41,353 bases of DNA from Perkinsus olseni (lineage: Eukaryota; Perkinsozoa; Perkinsida; Perkinsidae), in the NCBI GenBank assembly GCA_013115135.1, contig JABANP010000468.1:1-41353 (forward strand). The letters run 5' to 3'. How positions within the stretch are numbered: position 1 is the stretch's first letter; every line of letters begins with the position of its first letter. Of the stretch, positions 25,582 to 34,699 are shown piece by piece. The notes below the pieces were generated by a model. That model had not been told where the DNA came from. It saw nothing but the letters and a program-made list of their open reading frames with translations, and did not search any database. The position numbers were made by a program, and so were the translations under genes.

Positions 25582-25782
25582 GTGCCACGTAGCACGTGAA
25601 TACTACGGGCGTCACAGTATCTCCCGGGTACTACTAGCTATCTGCTCGACGATGCTCTTAACGTTCCGTTATCGGATGTCGTTCCTTTTGCGTGAGTTTT
25701 GGTATCAAATTTTGGTATCTCCGTTCTCAACTGGCCTCACTCCATTGAGGTATCAGCCTCCGTCTCAACCTCCCTTTTTACT
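25582..25782 (+). promoter_or_regulatory. Upstream region shared with the chimeric S10 gene
   Basis: These 200 bases align by eye, with gaps, to the reverse complement of 41213-41021. Shared words include gtgc.acgt.g.acgtga, gggcg.cacagt, ctcttaacg, cggatgtcg and cccgtctcaacc or ccgtctcaacc just before the ATG. Being upstream of the same signal peptide at both loci, it is the likely promoter and 5' untranslated region. Confidence 0.6.
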
Positions 25783-25944
25783 ATGAATTACCTCCTCTGC
25801 CTGGCCTGCGCTATCCTCACCTTCACCGCTACTACCGCCATCGTTGACGCAGCACCCGATGGAGGCTCAAACCTAGGACCTTCGTTGTGCCACGGTTGCA
25901 TCACAGACTGTCATTGTGAAGGTCTCAGATGCAACTGTCCATAG
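25783..25944 (+). CDS. Small secreted cysteine-rich peptide 2 (53 aa)
   Basis: ATG 25783 to TAG 25942-25944. The signal peptide is MNYLLCLACAILTFTATTA, followed by a short spacer ending DGGSNLGPS and a cysteine tail CHGCITDCHCEGLRCNCP with six cysteines (C-x2-C-x3-C-x-C-x4-C-x-C). The C-x2-C-x3-C-x-C core is the same as in the peptide at 2874. The stop codon abuts a perfect donor, TAG|GTAAGC, identical over TAGGTAAGCAAG to the peptide gene at 28919, so a 3' untranslated intron probably follows. The signal-peptide half is nearly identical to the N-terminus of the chimeric peptidase at 41020. The product is likely secreted; its function is unknown. Confidence 0.7.
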   Translation: MNYLLCLACAILTFTATTAIVDAAPDGGSNLGPSLCHGCITDCHCEGLRCNCP

Positions 25945-26311
25945 GTAAGCAAGGGCTTCTCTTGCCCACCCTGTCGGATACGATTTATCTCAGAAGGCAG
26001 GGGTGCAGTCCCCTAGTGGATTGTAACCAATATAACAGAGTCACATATTTTTTATAAGGACGCTATTCGAGCAGCAAATCGTCATCCGTTTTTTTCTGCT
26101 CACTCGTTTACGGACGAATATCTACAACAGTATATGAGCTCGGTCTCCATTTCATCTTTGCGTTCTGTCTTCATTAGTCATCTCACAGGTGATGGTGTGG
26201 CGAGGCTTTGTTTAAACACGACAGACGCACAGAAGCCGAGAAACAGCGGTCCTCGGAAACTTCTGTCGCGCTCGTATTAAACTGCCGAGGGACGTGAAGA
26301 CTGGGGCCATG

Positions 26312-26380
26312 ATCAGATTGAAACTGTCCTTAATAACGAGCAATACATGACTCAATTATCACGTCTTCCTGCTCTAATGG
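26312..26380 (-). repeat. Dispersed repeat, copy 1 (inverted relative to 31575)
   Basis: The reverse complement of this segment matches 31575-31642 closely: ttagagcaggaagacgtgat, then catgtattgctcgttatt and gtttcaatctga are shared. Neither copy is coding. Confidence 0.7.
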
Positions 26381-26642
26381 TGGTATGCTCTAATGGGGCC
26401 ATGATGATGCCTCGAGAAGGGCACGGGTCACAGGCTCTCACCTGACGATAGGAGGGTCTCGCGGGATATCGCAGACCCACTCACACCGCTGTTTCGTGGA
26501 GGGAACCAAAAGAGGCAGCCAATTAATTTGCTCTACGGGCTGTTTCTCGTGACTGTCCCATCGAGGTGTCACCACAATAGCGATCATTGGTCACCAATCA
26601 GCGACTACATCATTTCCAAACCTACTCGGTAGAATCCCAGGG

Positions 26643-26800
26643 CAATTTAATGAAGCCCAGACCAAGTTAGTAAAAACTCAAAGCCATTTGATAAAGCCCA
26701 GACCAAAACCAGTGAAAGCTCAAGGCACATAAGTTTCATGAGAGACCAGTTCAGTAGAGCTCAATAAAGTCACCAACCAGTACGGAAGAGCTCATAATCA
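26643..26800. repeat. Degenerate tandem repeat, about 42-nt units
   Basis: Units share the words aagcccagaccaa, agtaaaaactcaa / agtgaaagctcaa / agtagagctcaa and end before the next cc-rich word. About four units are visible, each diverged. No coding frame is maintained. Confidence 0.6.
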
Positions 26801-26956
26801 TCAGCCGATTCGACGGTCATGAACCTGTCACTGGCTTAAAATACCGTCGCGATCGCATGCGTGCAACAGTGAGCACAGATTGTTGTACTTTTCATACTCA
26901 TACGTTGAACACAAAGGGAGGGAAGGGAGCTTGCGAGATGAATCTTATGGAGGATA

Positions 26957-26993
26957 GCAACGCAACGCAACGCAACGCAACGCAACGCAACGC
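26957..26993. repeat. (GCAAC)7 microsatellite
   Basis: Seven perfect GCAAC units occupy 26957-26991, with a partial GC after. The period is not a multiple of three and no ORF spans it. Confidence 0.95.
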
Positions 26994-27973
26994 TTATTGC
27001 CGGGCATTACGGGCACGCAGCCATCGCCCTTAAATGTACAATAGCCGGCCCAAGGACTCTCAGAGGCTGAAAAGGCTGCGACATTGGCGGCTGACTCGCA
27101 ACATCATGTGATACAAACGACTGGCGAGCGAACAGGATCACGAAAAAATGACCGGGCTAGCAGCCGTGAGCTGCAAGAAACATCTCGAGTGGTATGCAAG
27201 AATGCGAGTTGTGTGCTAGAGAGGCCAAGTGGCGTACATGAGTCGGTCGAGATGGCCAGCCTCGAGAGGAACCGGAATGCGCCGAGCGAACAACGTCTTC
27301 ACGAACCACGTCGCTCGCTGAAGTGTCCTAACCAGCCGTGTTCTAGGCTGCTGACGATGCCGAGCAAAGGTTAGACGAAGGACATAACGAAAAACTGAAA
27401 AGATGTACGTTCGAGAGATGACTGCAAGATCTAGAGTGGAAACTCGGTTTATCGAAACCTCTAACAGGACAAGAAAGGTTGGGGAGGACGTGAAGGAGGT
27501 GTAGTAGTAGCCTGACGTGCGGACTCCGGCTTCTCGCTACCCAGGTGTAGCAGGTCTCCATCCACGGGATGGAGAGAAGAGGATGATGCAGTCAGCCTTG
27601 TCTCACCAGAAACGTGACGCCACTGCCGAGATGTCCCCGGCGAGCCTCGAGGAGGGCCGTGGAGAAGGGAGACGTCGGAAGGGACTCAAAAGGGTACCGA
27701 GTTAGTCGCTCCAGGTCTATGAAGGTTCCCTGCAGAAGGCCGCTGCCCGTGCAAGTGTCACAATGTCGTGCAATAGTTCAAGCCGACTCGACAGAGTGCC
27801 GGCAGTAGCATAGTACAGCAGAGGTGGCGCTGGTACCAAGTATTGCCAAGAGTGTAGCATAACGGGAAGTATAGCTAACCGAAATAGACGAGCCGCTATG
27901 TACAGCCAAGCCAACCTCGTGAGTATCCACTGGGGGATGTACAAGTGTTGGCAAGGTTGATCTTAGCTTCGTA

Positions 27974-28100
27974 CCGGGTCGAAACCCGGCCACCCCCACG
28001 CCACGTTGAGGCGCTAAGATCCGTGGGGGTGGAGGATAGCTAATTCTCAGACTAATCTGCACGCATAAAGATAGGCGCCGCCTATCCGCCTATTAGGCGG
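27974..28100. ncRNA. Cluster of perfect hairpins, possible structured RNA
   Basis: Four adjacent inverted repeats occur: 27974-27989 (6-bp stem, CGAA loop); 27990-28000 with 28022-28032 (11-bp perfect GC-rich stem, 21-nt loop); 28070-28086 (8-bp stem, 1-nt spacer); and 28086-28100 (7-bp stem, 1-nt spacer). It does not fold as a tRNA by eye. It could be an RNA, a cruciform-forming element or part of a mobile element end. Confidence 0.3.
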
Positions 28101-28528
28101 AGCGTAACACAGATGGTATCCCCTGAACGAGCTCCATTTGCAAGCACAGCTAACGATGTACACACGTGCATTAAGAATGTCGCTGAGCTTAGAGCGCCAG
28201 TCTCACATTGCTATACAGTGTGCAGTGTACAGTACACATGATGATCACCTTCGTGCCATTGGTGATACCACGGCCTCTACCACTCTGTACTACAGAATCT
28301 GTGGCGGCTCCTCCCCGGATCAAGTGCAATCCTCGTCACGAGGACCTCGTGAATATGCCGACGAGTACGTCGAGGGACCGTTGTTGCGTGCCTCTATTGA
28401 CTCCCCCCAACCAAAGGCTTCTTCAGGGCGCAGAAAACCCCTCAACGTATGCGTGCAACTGTGTAGAGAGCAGAGCTAATGGCCACACAGCGCAACTACA
28501 ATCAATGGGCCCCATTGAATGGGGTGAA

Positions 28529-28632
28529 GATAGCCATTCTCAGGCTCTCACACCGAATAGTAAGGAAGCTAGGCTCACACTGGTGCACTCAGAGTGACTT
28601 AGCCTAAAGGGACACAAGGCCTAACTACAGCC
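28529..28632 (+). repeat. Dispersed 100-bp repeat, copy 1
   Basis: Matches 32069-32176 in the same orientation. Shared runs include gatagccattctcaggctct and gaagctaggctcacactggt, with small indels (taag versus taagtag). Confidence 0.85.
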
Positions 28633-28918
28633 CATAACACCGTACGGCGCGTACCGCCGGTACGCGCACATAGCGAGATGAGCTAGGTACACGCGTATTC
28701 GGGGCGTGGGATTCGTTGAGGAGGCATCCGAGCTTGAGTCGAGGGAGATTCTCATCAGAGATTCTAACTCCGAGCCCCTCGAGAAGATATTCGTCTCTTG
28801 AGGAGGTTCTTATGGTTTTGATGCCTAAGACTCACCTTCAGTCCACACCATTGTGGATAGCATGTCGCTGAGCGATGATTGGGCCAAGTGCTACTCCTCA
28901 GCTTCAGCAAACAGTCAC

Positions 28919-29098
28919 ATGAAATACCTATTCTTCCTGGTCTGCATCATTCCTGCCATTGCCGCGCTGCTGCAGGGTGAGATAGTGGATGGACCGGTGA
29001 GAAAATTGTCATACGGAGACTGTACCAACTGCAAGCCACCACATTATTGCCACTGTGTAAATAGTGGCATCTACGGATACTCGTGTGTCTGCGAATAG
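28919..29098 (+). CDS. Small secreted cysteine-rich peptide 3 (59 aa)
   Basis: ATG 28919 to TAG 29096-29098. The signal peptide is MKYLFFLVCIIPAIAALLQG, then a spacer VDGPVRKLS and a cysteine tail CTNCKPPHYCHCVNSGIYGY followed by SCVCE, six cysteines as C-x2-C-x5-C-x-C-x8-C-x-C. The order and the terminal C-x-C match the peptide at 25783. An in-frame ATG lies upstream (28862) but would place 19 polar residues before the hydrophobic core, so 28919 is preferred. The stop is immediately followed by GTAAGCAAG, as at 25783. A secreted role is inferred; the activity is unknown. Confidence 0.7.
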   Translation: MKYLFFLVCIIPAIAALLQGEIVDGPVRKLSYGDCTNCKPPHYCHCVNSGIYGYSCVCE

Positions 29099-30181
29099 GT
29101 AAGCAAGAATGGTATGTGTAATGGATTCCATAAAACCAGGAAAGACCTTCCTCAGGTGCACGGGGCGAGGCATGCGAGCGTGACCCTAGTACGGCCCGTC
29201 GATCGCCTGCAGAGTGCCGTCGAGTATTCCGTAGCATTCGCCCAGCTGATGGAACATCCTCAACTCTCAGTACTTTCCGACTCATCAGTGGAGTTCCATT
29301 CGGATTTCCCTCCGCCTGGCGAGTGGACGAGATCAACTCAGGGTTGTGTTTGCCGTGTCACTCTGAGTGAAGACCGGGGGGATCCTGACCCGCTAGGGTC
29401 AATGCTGGGAAGCCTTCATGCGGGCAGTGGATAGAGTCTGTCATTGTGGAAGCTCAATGCGGCGCTTGGGAGCAGGGCGGGGTAAGCTCAAGACCGTAAA
29501 GGTTCAGCACGGCGATATCGCAGTCAGCAGATGACTGGTCCGCTCAACTCAATGCTCAGCGGAGGCAGTATGGCTAGTCATCGGGGACGTGAAAGGGAAA
29601 TGGCAGGCCAATAGCCGATGGGATGATCTCACTTCGCAGGCTCAGACCTCTCGGAGTGTCACCTCCTCTCAAACGTAACCAAGACGGTGTATCATGAGCA
29701 TTGAACGCAGTCGCGCACTTGTCCAGGGAAGATTTCGCAGGGTAGTCTTCGGAGTTCAACGATATCACGGGCGCCAATCGATACCAGATCTATCGTTCTC
29801 TCGAGCTGACCATCCGGGCCAAATGCGGTTCGCGTTTGCATCACACGCTTTTCGTGGCTGCCCTCCCGGTCCCCGTGCAGAAAGCTCCAAATGAGGGACC
29901 TCGACTTGAGTAGACACGATCGAAGGAGTGCAGATCATAGTCTATTCCTGAGTTTCGCAGTTGACGGGCTTCGGGTTTCACTGGAGTTAATTTATTAACA
30001 GACGTAAAATGCGTCTAAGTGTAGCCCCGAATCGTCGTGCGAGTGCGAAGCACTAATCTGGCACAACTGCCCTGTCTCCCTGTGTTGCGCTGACGCTATG
30101 AGGAAGTGCGAGTAGTCCAACGTGGCTAATGAGAAGCTGGTTAGCTCCAAGTGCAGTGTCTTCATAGCTCAGTATCTCACG

Positions 30182-30203
30182 TCTAGAGCCATCTTGGTTC
30201 AAG
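30182..30203 (+). other. Spliced-leader-like sequence
   Basis: The run GAGCCATCTTGGTTCAAG agrees with the 3' part of the dinoflagellate/Perkinsus spliced leader as I remember it (...TAGCCATCTTGGCTCAAG) with a few mismatches, most at the 5' end. Downstream, AATTTTTTTTC resembles an Sm site, and 30222-30232 can pair with 30289-30300. It may be a degenerate SL RNA gene, a retrotransposed mRNA relic, or chance. Confidence 0.3.
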
Positions 30204-30413
30204 TATCAGTTGACGGTATACGTCCCTTTGACTCTCTCTCCCCAATTTTTTTTCTTTTTCCTCCTGCGGGGAAGGCTGGTAGTGCATGGTCCAAAGGGAC
30301 CTGGTAGCCGAGCTACCTAAGCAACCAGCTTGCTGCCTTCAGAGTTACACTCTGATAGGCGCGGTCTCACCCAACTTCCTCGCGGGAAGACGCCGGCCGT
30401 AAAAGCCCTATCT

Positions 30414-30656
30414 ATGCTCATACCTGCGTTTGTTGTGTTACCAAGCCTGGGTGGAACGAATCAGGAATTTTACATACTGCCAAACGAACTAATACCCGAA
30501 CAACTTGCTCGATGGCAAATGCCTCCGGTTGTGTGGCAAACACTGCAGATTACAGTGAATGAGGTACAACTACACTGCGTATCGTCTCCGACTGAGTCTC
30601 CAACTGAGCACATCGGCGAGAGTCTAACTAAGCCGGAACCGACTAATTTGCGGTAG
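30414..30656 (+). CDS. Possible small secreted protein (80 aa), weak
   Basis: From ATG 30414 the product starts MLIPAFVVLPSLGG, a short hydrophobic leader, then a mixed region containing PNELIPEQLARWQMPPVVWQ and a Thr/Pro/Ser-rich tail. It lies about 210 bp downstream of the spliced-leader-like sequence. No family is recognised and codon support is weak. Confidence 0.2.
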   Translation: MLIPAFVVLPSLGGTNQEFYILPNELIPEQLARWQMPPVVWQTLQITVNEVQLHCVSSPTESPTEHIGESLTKPEPTNLR

Positions 30657-30757
30657 GTGAGATATCATAATACGACTAATCTGTTTTGTACGAGGCCCAC
30701 CATTGAATATTTGCTGTAAAAAAAATAATAATAAATAGCAACAGCTGGAGCAAGCGT

Positions 30758-30912
30758 CGTGTAATGTTTATATCGCTGATCCTATCTCGCTCCGACAAGA
30801 AGCTACGCTGAAGCTAAGCTAAGTAGCGGATGATAAGAAACAACAGATGAAAGATTGGATTCCAAATGGCAAAACTCGGGTGTTGTGTTCTCAATCAGTC
30901 AGTCTCTTCACA
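30758..30912 (+). repeat. 155-bp direct repeat, copy 1
   Basis: Identical, as far as I can read, to 31351-31505 (constant offset 593). It contains cgctgaagctaagctaagta and ends in ...cagtctcttcaca. Confidence 0.95.
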
Positions 30913-31350
30913 TGGTGCACCGTCCGGGAAACAAGCGGACCGGGTGTGAGACTGGGCTGATTGGAGAATAAGCACAGACCGTGGTCAGAGCCGATGGATC
31001 CGGATGCCTGCTCGTGAGGAGCACGCTGCCGATCTAGGCGCGAAGCCTTTGACCTTCAGACACTGCATGAGAATTGCAGTTAGTCACCTCTAGATGTCGC
31101 ATGAGACTTGCTGTCGGCCTCGGTGATGGCCGCAGAGTAGCAGGTCGTTCCGACTTGGCGCTGCCCGCGGACAGCAATGGTGCCCCAGTGATTCTGCTTG
31201 TGAAGAGCAGCCGATTTGTGATGAGACGAGGCCGACCTTGGCAGCTAGCTTGCGGCGACTCCTGCCCGTTGGGCAGGTTGTGAGTTTAGGTACAAACTAA
31301 CCTTCCAGTATCTCTTACAAACAACCGCAACATAGGATCAGCTGGGGAGG

Positions 31351-31505
31351 CGTGTAATGTTTATATCGCTGATCCTATCTCGCTCCGACAAGAAGCTACG
31401 CTGAAGCTAAGCTAAGTAGCGGATGATAAGAAACAACAGATGAAAGATTGGATTCCAAATGGCAAAACTCGGGTGTTGTGTTCTCAATCAGTCAGTCTCT
31501 TCACA
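31351..31505 (+). repeat. 155-bp direct repeat, copy 2
   Basis: Second copy of the unit at 30758-30912. The flanks differ apart from a few bases before the left end (cagctgg), so the unit has sharp borders. Confidence 0.95.
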
Positions 31506-31574
31506 GTCGGAGGACTGGCGGCTGGGACGGTGACCGCGAGGATGGAGGAAGATGCAGATGAAGTCGGTCGAAGC

Positions 31575-31642
31575 CTTAGAGCAGGAAGACGTGATGACTA
31601 ATTCATGTATTGCTCGTTATTGAGGAACGTTTCAATCTGAGA
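31575..31642 (+). repeat. Dispersed repeat, copy 2
   Basis: Inverted partner of 26312-26380, with a few substitutions. It sits 70 bp after the second 155-bp repeat. Confidence 0.7.
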
Positions 31643-32068
31643 TATCATAATATGATAATCATATGTCGTCAGATCGTGGTCATAGATTGTGGAGAATCCA
31701 CCAGCTCCAGTGTGCAGACCAGACCAAACGGATAGCTACGTTCCTCCCACTTTACATGTCTTGACGTGACATGCAGAGTCGAAGGAACCTATCTCACGCT
31801 TCAAGGAGCTGTGCATGATGAAGAGGCAGGTCTCCTGGGTCGAAATTTCCTCACTTTCGAAAAGTCCCGTCAGGAAACTTTCCGAAGAAATCTAGCGCCC
31901 GGAAAAAATTAGGAAATTTCCCCGGGAAACTTTGCTGGAGACACCCTGCTGTCTCGCCATTAGCTACGTCCCTTACATAGTTGAACGATTCTTCGGAAAC
32001 TTTCCGCGATTTCGGGAGTACTTTTCAGACACCCTGCGAGACAGCGCGACCACAATGAATTGTGTAAG

Positions 32069-32176
32069 GATAGCCATTCTCAGGCTCTCACACCGAATAG
32101 TAAGTAGGGAAGCTAGGCTCACACTGGTGCACACAGAGTGACTTAGCCTAAATAGACACAGTGCCTAGCTACAGCC
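32069..32176 (+). repeat. Dispersed 100-bp repeat, copy 2
   Basis: Partner of 28529-28632, with a 3-bp insertion (taagtag) and a few substitutions. Confidence 0.85.
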
Positions 32177-32465
32177 TAACTACACGCTAGAAGGCGAAAC
32201 GCTTCGTGCACGGGTGCTGCATAGAGTATAGTTGTCGCGCTCCGAGCGATAGGAGCAAGTCAACAAAAAGCAACTGTCCCAATCACTGCCGGGATCGGCT
32301 TCGAACCTAGTCACCACCTATTTTGTGTCCTGGCATATTGAGACTTATGGCCTGATCTGTAGCGTAATCTGGAGCACATACTTACGCACGCCTGTTCTGT
32401 CCCCATCGTACCTGCAGTTCGTCACAACGGAACTTCCGGATGCAAAAGACTGATCAACAGCGGTC

Positions 32466-34699
32466 ATGAGATCAGCGGTCCTTCTTGTTCAATTACTAGT
32501 GTCAGCGGATGCCGCTATCGGATATGAAGGTGGTAAGTAGCCTGAGTGCAGGCAAGCTATTTTGGGTAACCAATCAGGCGGGAAGAAGGTCAGGAATCTC
32601 GGTGGGGTTCTATGTGAACCCTCAAAGGGCACACAAGCATTCGGTTATACCACCATCTCGGAAAACAAGAAGTGCATATTTGTTGGGAGATTGCTTGAGA
32701 GGAGCCTGTGTGTCCGTCAGATATTTCCATGCTCTCATAAACGCAGAGGAGAGCTCCCCGAACACGCCGGCTTTCGTCTACTTGCCCGGAGGCCCTGGAG
32801 TCAGCGCCCTTGGAGCAACTCTGACGCTCGTCGGGCCCTGCATCGTTGAAGCGGATGACCTCACTCTGAGTCTCAACAAGTACTGCAGGTACGATACCAG
32901 TGGAATCATGTGTCTTCCTTCTCAGGTTCGCATAGACCCGAAAGGCGAATGGCATTTTCATGGACGCCCCCGGAGAGACCGGGTTCAGTGTAGGCTCGAC
33001 TGAGACAAGCATGAGAGAATACGTCGACAACTTGTACGACTCCGATGAGAATGACGATTGTTGATTCCTAGATTATCCAGATATAGAACTCTTCTGGAGG
33101 TCATCTCGACGGCGCCGAGTCTGAGAGAGAATCTCCACTTGGTTGGGGCATCATTCGACGGTACGATGCTGTTTTGGTGGCTTCCTTGAGAGCAAGCGTG
33201 ACTTGTTCAGACTGAGTGTTGATTCTGGACTGTAGACTTCATAGCCTATGAATCATAGGTTCAACGGCAACCCTACTCGCTCAGAAAATTATATCGCTCA
33301 AGGCACAATCGGGAATAAAATTGAGAAGTCTCATAGTCTTGGATGGGAACCTGGGACTTGTCGATATGTACGAGAGTCACATTTCGGCACGAATGATGTT
33401 GCCTTTGTACCGGTGACCTCAGGTACAGAGGTGGTGTGGAGATGGCTAGAAATAGAAAACTTCTGCCGCAGAAGACGTGAGCAGCACAACTGTAACCTAT
33501 AGTCTGCCTGCCTCATACGCGCTTTGCTCCAGTATCGCCAAGATGGTTACGGATGGTTATACATGCGTTGAGAAGGTGAAAGCATGCCAGCCGACAGCGA
33601 GCCGCCCCGATCCCGACCCAAGTAGCTATGAATCACCTGATCGAACGGAACCCTTAGTCGTCATCCATGGCCGCAAGGTGCATGTGAAGACGCGGCAAAC
33701 TACTGTGGTGATTCTCTGCTGGACCCCCTCGATGCCGCTCGCATCAGCCGGTGAGAAACTATCTCTGCTGAGTGCACCTGCAATGCAGGGACTAGTCCGC
33801 TGTATGACATCCATCGCCTCCGATTCAGATATGATGTACGTGTCCGCCCTGGACTGGAGTGGAAGAATTATAAGCTTATAACCGGCAACGTGAGCCCCGA
33901 ATTCAGAGTGGCCTTTGCCTATTGCCGATAAAGTACAATGGTGTTTGACCTATGTCAGGCCGAGATCCATATGAACGATAAGGCCGTGCAAGCGGCTATG
34001 GGAGTGAGTAAAAAATGGCTCAGCAGCAATAGCCAGGTGAGTTCGTACATGACTGGCTTGCAGACCTTCGCTGAGGCCCTGATGGTGTCAGGTATTTGGG
34101 GACTTCCACAAGTTTCAGGCTTTCGACACCACAAAAGTTGTGTCTACCCTTCTTGACGATGCTTTACAAGTGACAAATTCGAAAGGAATCACTTCTCTGA
34201 TGTTGCCGTGTCCTTGACTCGCCTACTTCCCCACTACCCAGTATTGACTACCCTTAGGTTATAGTCTTCAATGGCGACCAAGATTTCGTAACCAACTCGA
34301 TCGGTGCTCTCTACTGGTTGGGCAGTTTGAGAGGAACGGTTGATTACGGTGCCCAACTAGCTGTTGCGAAGGACAAGCCTCTCGAGGTAGAAGAGATGAC
34401 ATCGACCGCAGCTGGTTAGAGCGATCCAAAAATGCACATCTTCTTCAGTTTAAGAAAGGAGGGCGTTTAGGAACGATTAGATCGGTGAAATACGCCACAG
34501 GTGGATCCTTAGCCTTCATTAACGTGAGAAAGGGGGGCAACTGAGTCGCTTTTTGCGACGATAACAGTCGTAGCCTACTGATAGCAAAGTACGTGCGTTG
34601 AGATAGGTGACTGATGGGAGCCACACGGCGGTTCTTAACAAGCCTTTGGAAATGCATCAGGCTATCGAGGCCGTATTGAGTGGAGCTATTTGGGCATAA
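32466..34699 (+). pseudogene. Serine carboxypeptidase-like (S10) gene, plus copy, with premature stop
   Basis: Start ATG 32466 gives a signal peptide (MRSAVLLVQLLVSADA). Early exons: 32466-32532, 32578-32671, 32721-32888, 32926-33033, then from 33072. Read through, they give the S10 order: KKYFHALINAEESSPNTPAF; LPGGPGVSALG (oxyanion loop); ANGIFMDAPGETGFS; HLVGASFDG with the nucleophile Ser at 33151-33153; YIAQGTIGN; a Cys-containing region; RYDVRVRPGLE; MNDKAVQAAMGVSKKW; VFNGDQDFVTNSIGALYWL with the catalytic Asp; and FINVTDGSHTAVLNKPLEM with the His. The stop is TAA 34697-34699. At 32933-32935 the codon for the conserved Trp before the T-R-K-A-N segment is TAG, whereas the minus-strand paralog has TGG, so a full product is not expected. 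All other exons look intact, suggesting recent decay, readthrough or a sequence error. It otherwise would be a secreted hydrolase of about 430 residues. Confidence 0.75.
32933..32935 (+). other. In-frame TAG replacing a conserved Trp codon
   Basis: With the 37-nt intron 32889-32925 removed, the frame reads TTC GCA TAG ACC CGA. The paralog has TTC GCA TGG ACC CGA (TGG at 40457-40455, minus). Using the AG of the TAG itself as acceptor would shift the frame. Confidence 0.8.

Larger units (their letters stand above)
25945..28918. other. Repeat-bearing intergenic stretch
   Basis: No convincing exon is present. It contains one arm of a dispersed repeat (26312-26380), degenerate tandem units (26643-26800), a pentanucleotide array (26957-26993), strong hairpins (27974-28100) and one copy of a 100-bp dispersed repeat (28529-28632). 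ORFs such as 27084-27374 and 28208-28597 show no recognised features. Confidence 0.5.
29099..32465. other. Repeat-rich intergenic stretch
   Basis: It holds a spliced-leader-like sequence (30182-30203), a pair of 155-bp direct repeats, one arm each of two dispersed repeats, and several GGAAACTTTCC-type words near 31870-32010. Apart from a weak ORF at 30414 I see no gene. Confidence 0.5.

Noticed and set aside
25198..25599. 133-codon plus-strand ORF upstream of the second peptide gene
   Set aside because: No domain, signal peptide or exon structure, and its 3' end overlaps the shared promoter region.
27974..28032. tRNA gene at the hairpin cluster
   Set aside because: The CGAA-capped stem resembles a T arm, but the adjacent 11-bp stem and the lack of a cloverleaf rule it out.
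32721..33003. Reading straight through the 33 kb region as one long S10 exon
   Set aside because: The family motif ANGIFMDAPGETGFS is in another frame and needs the 37-nt intron to be removed; the paralog supports this.
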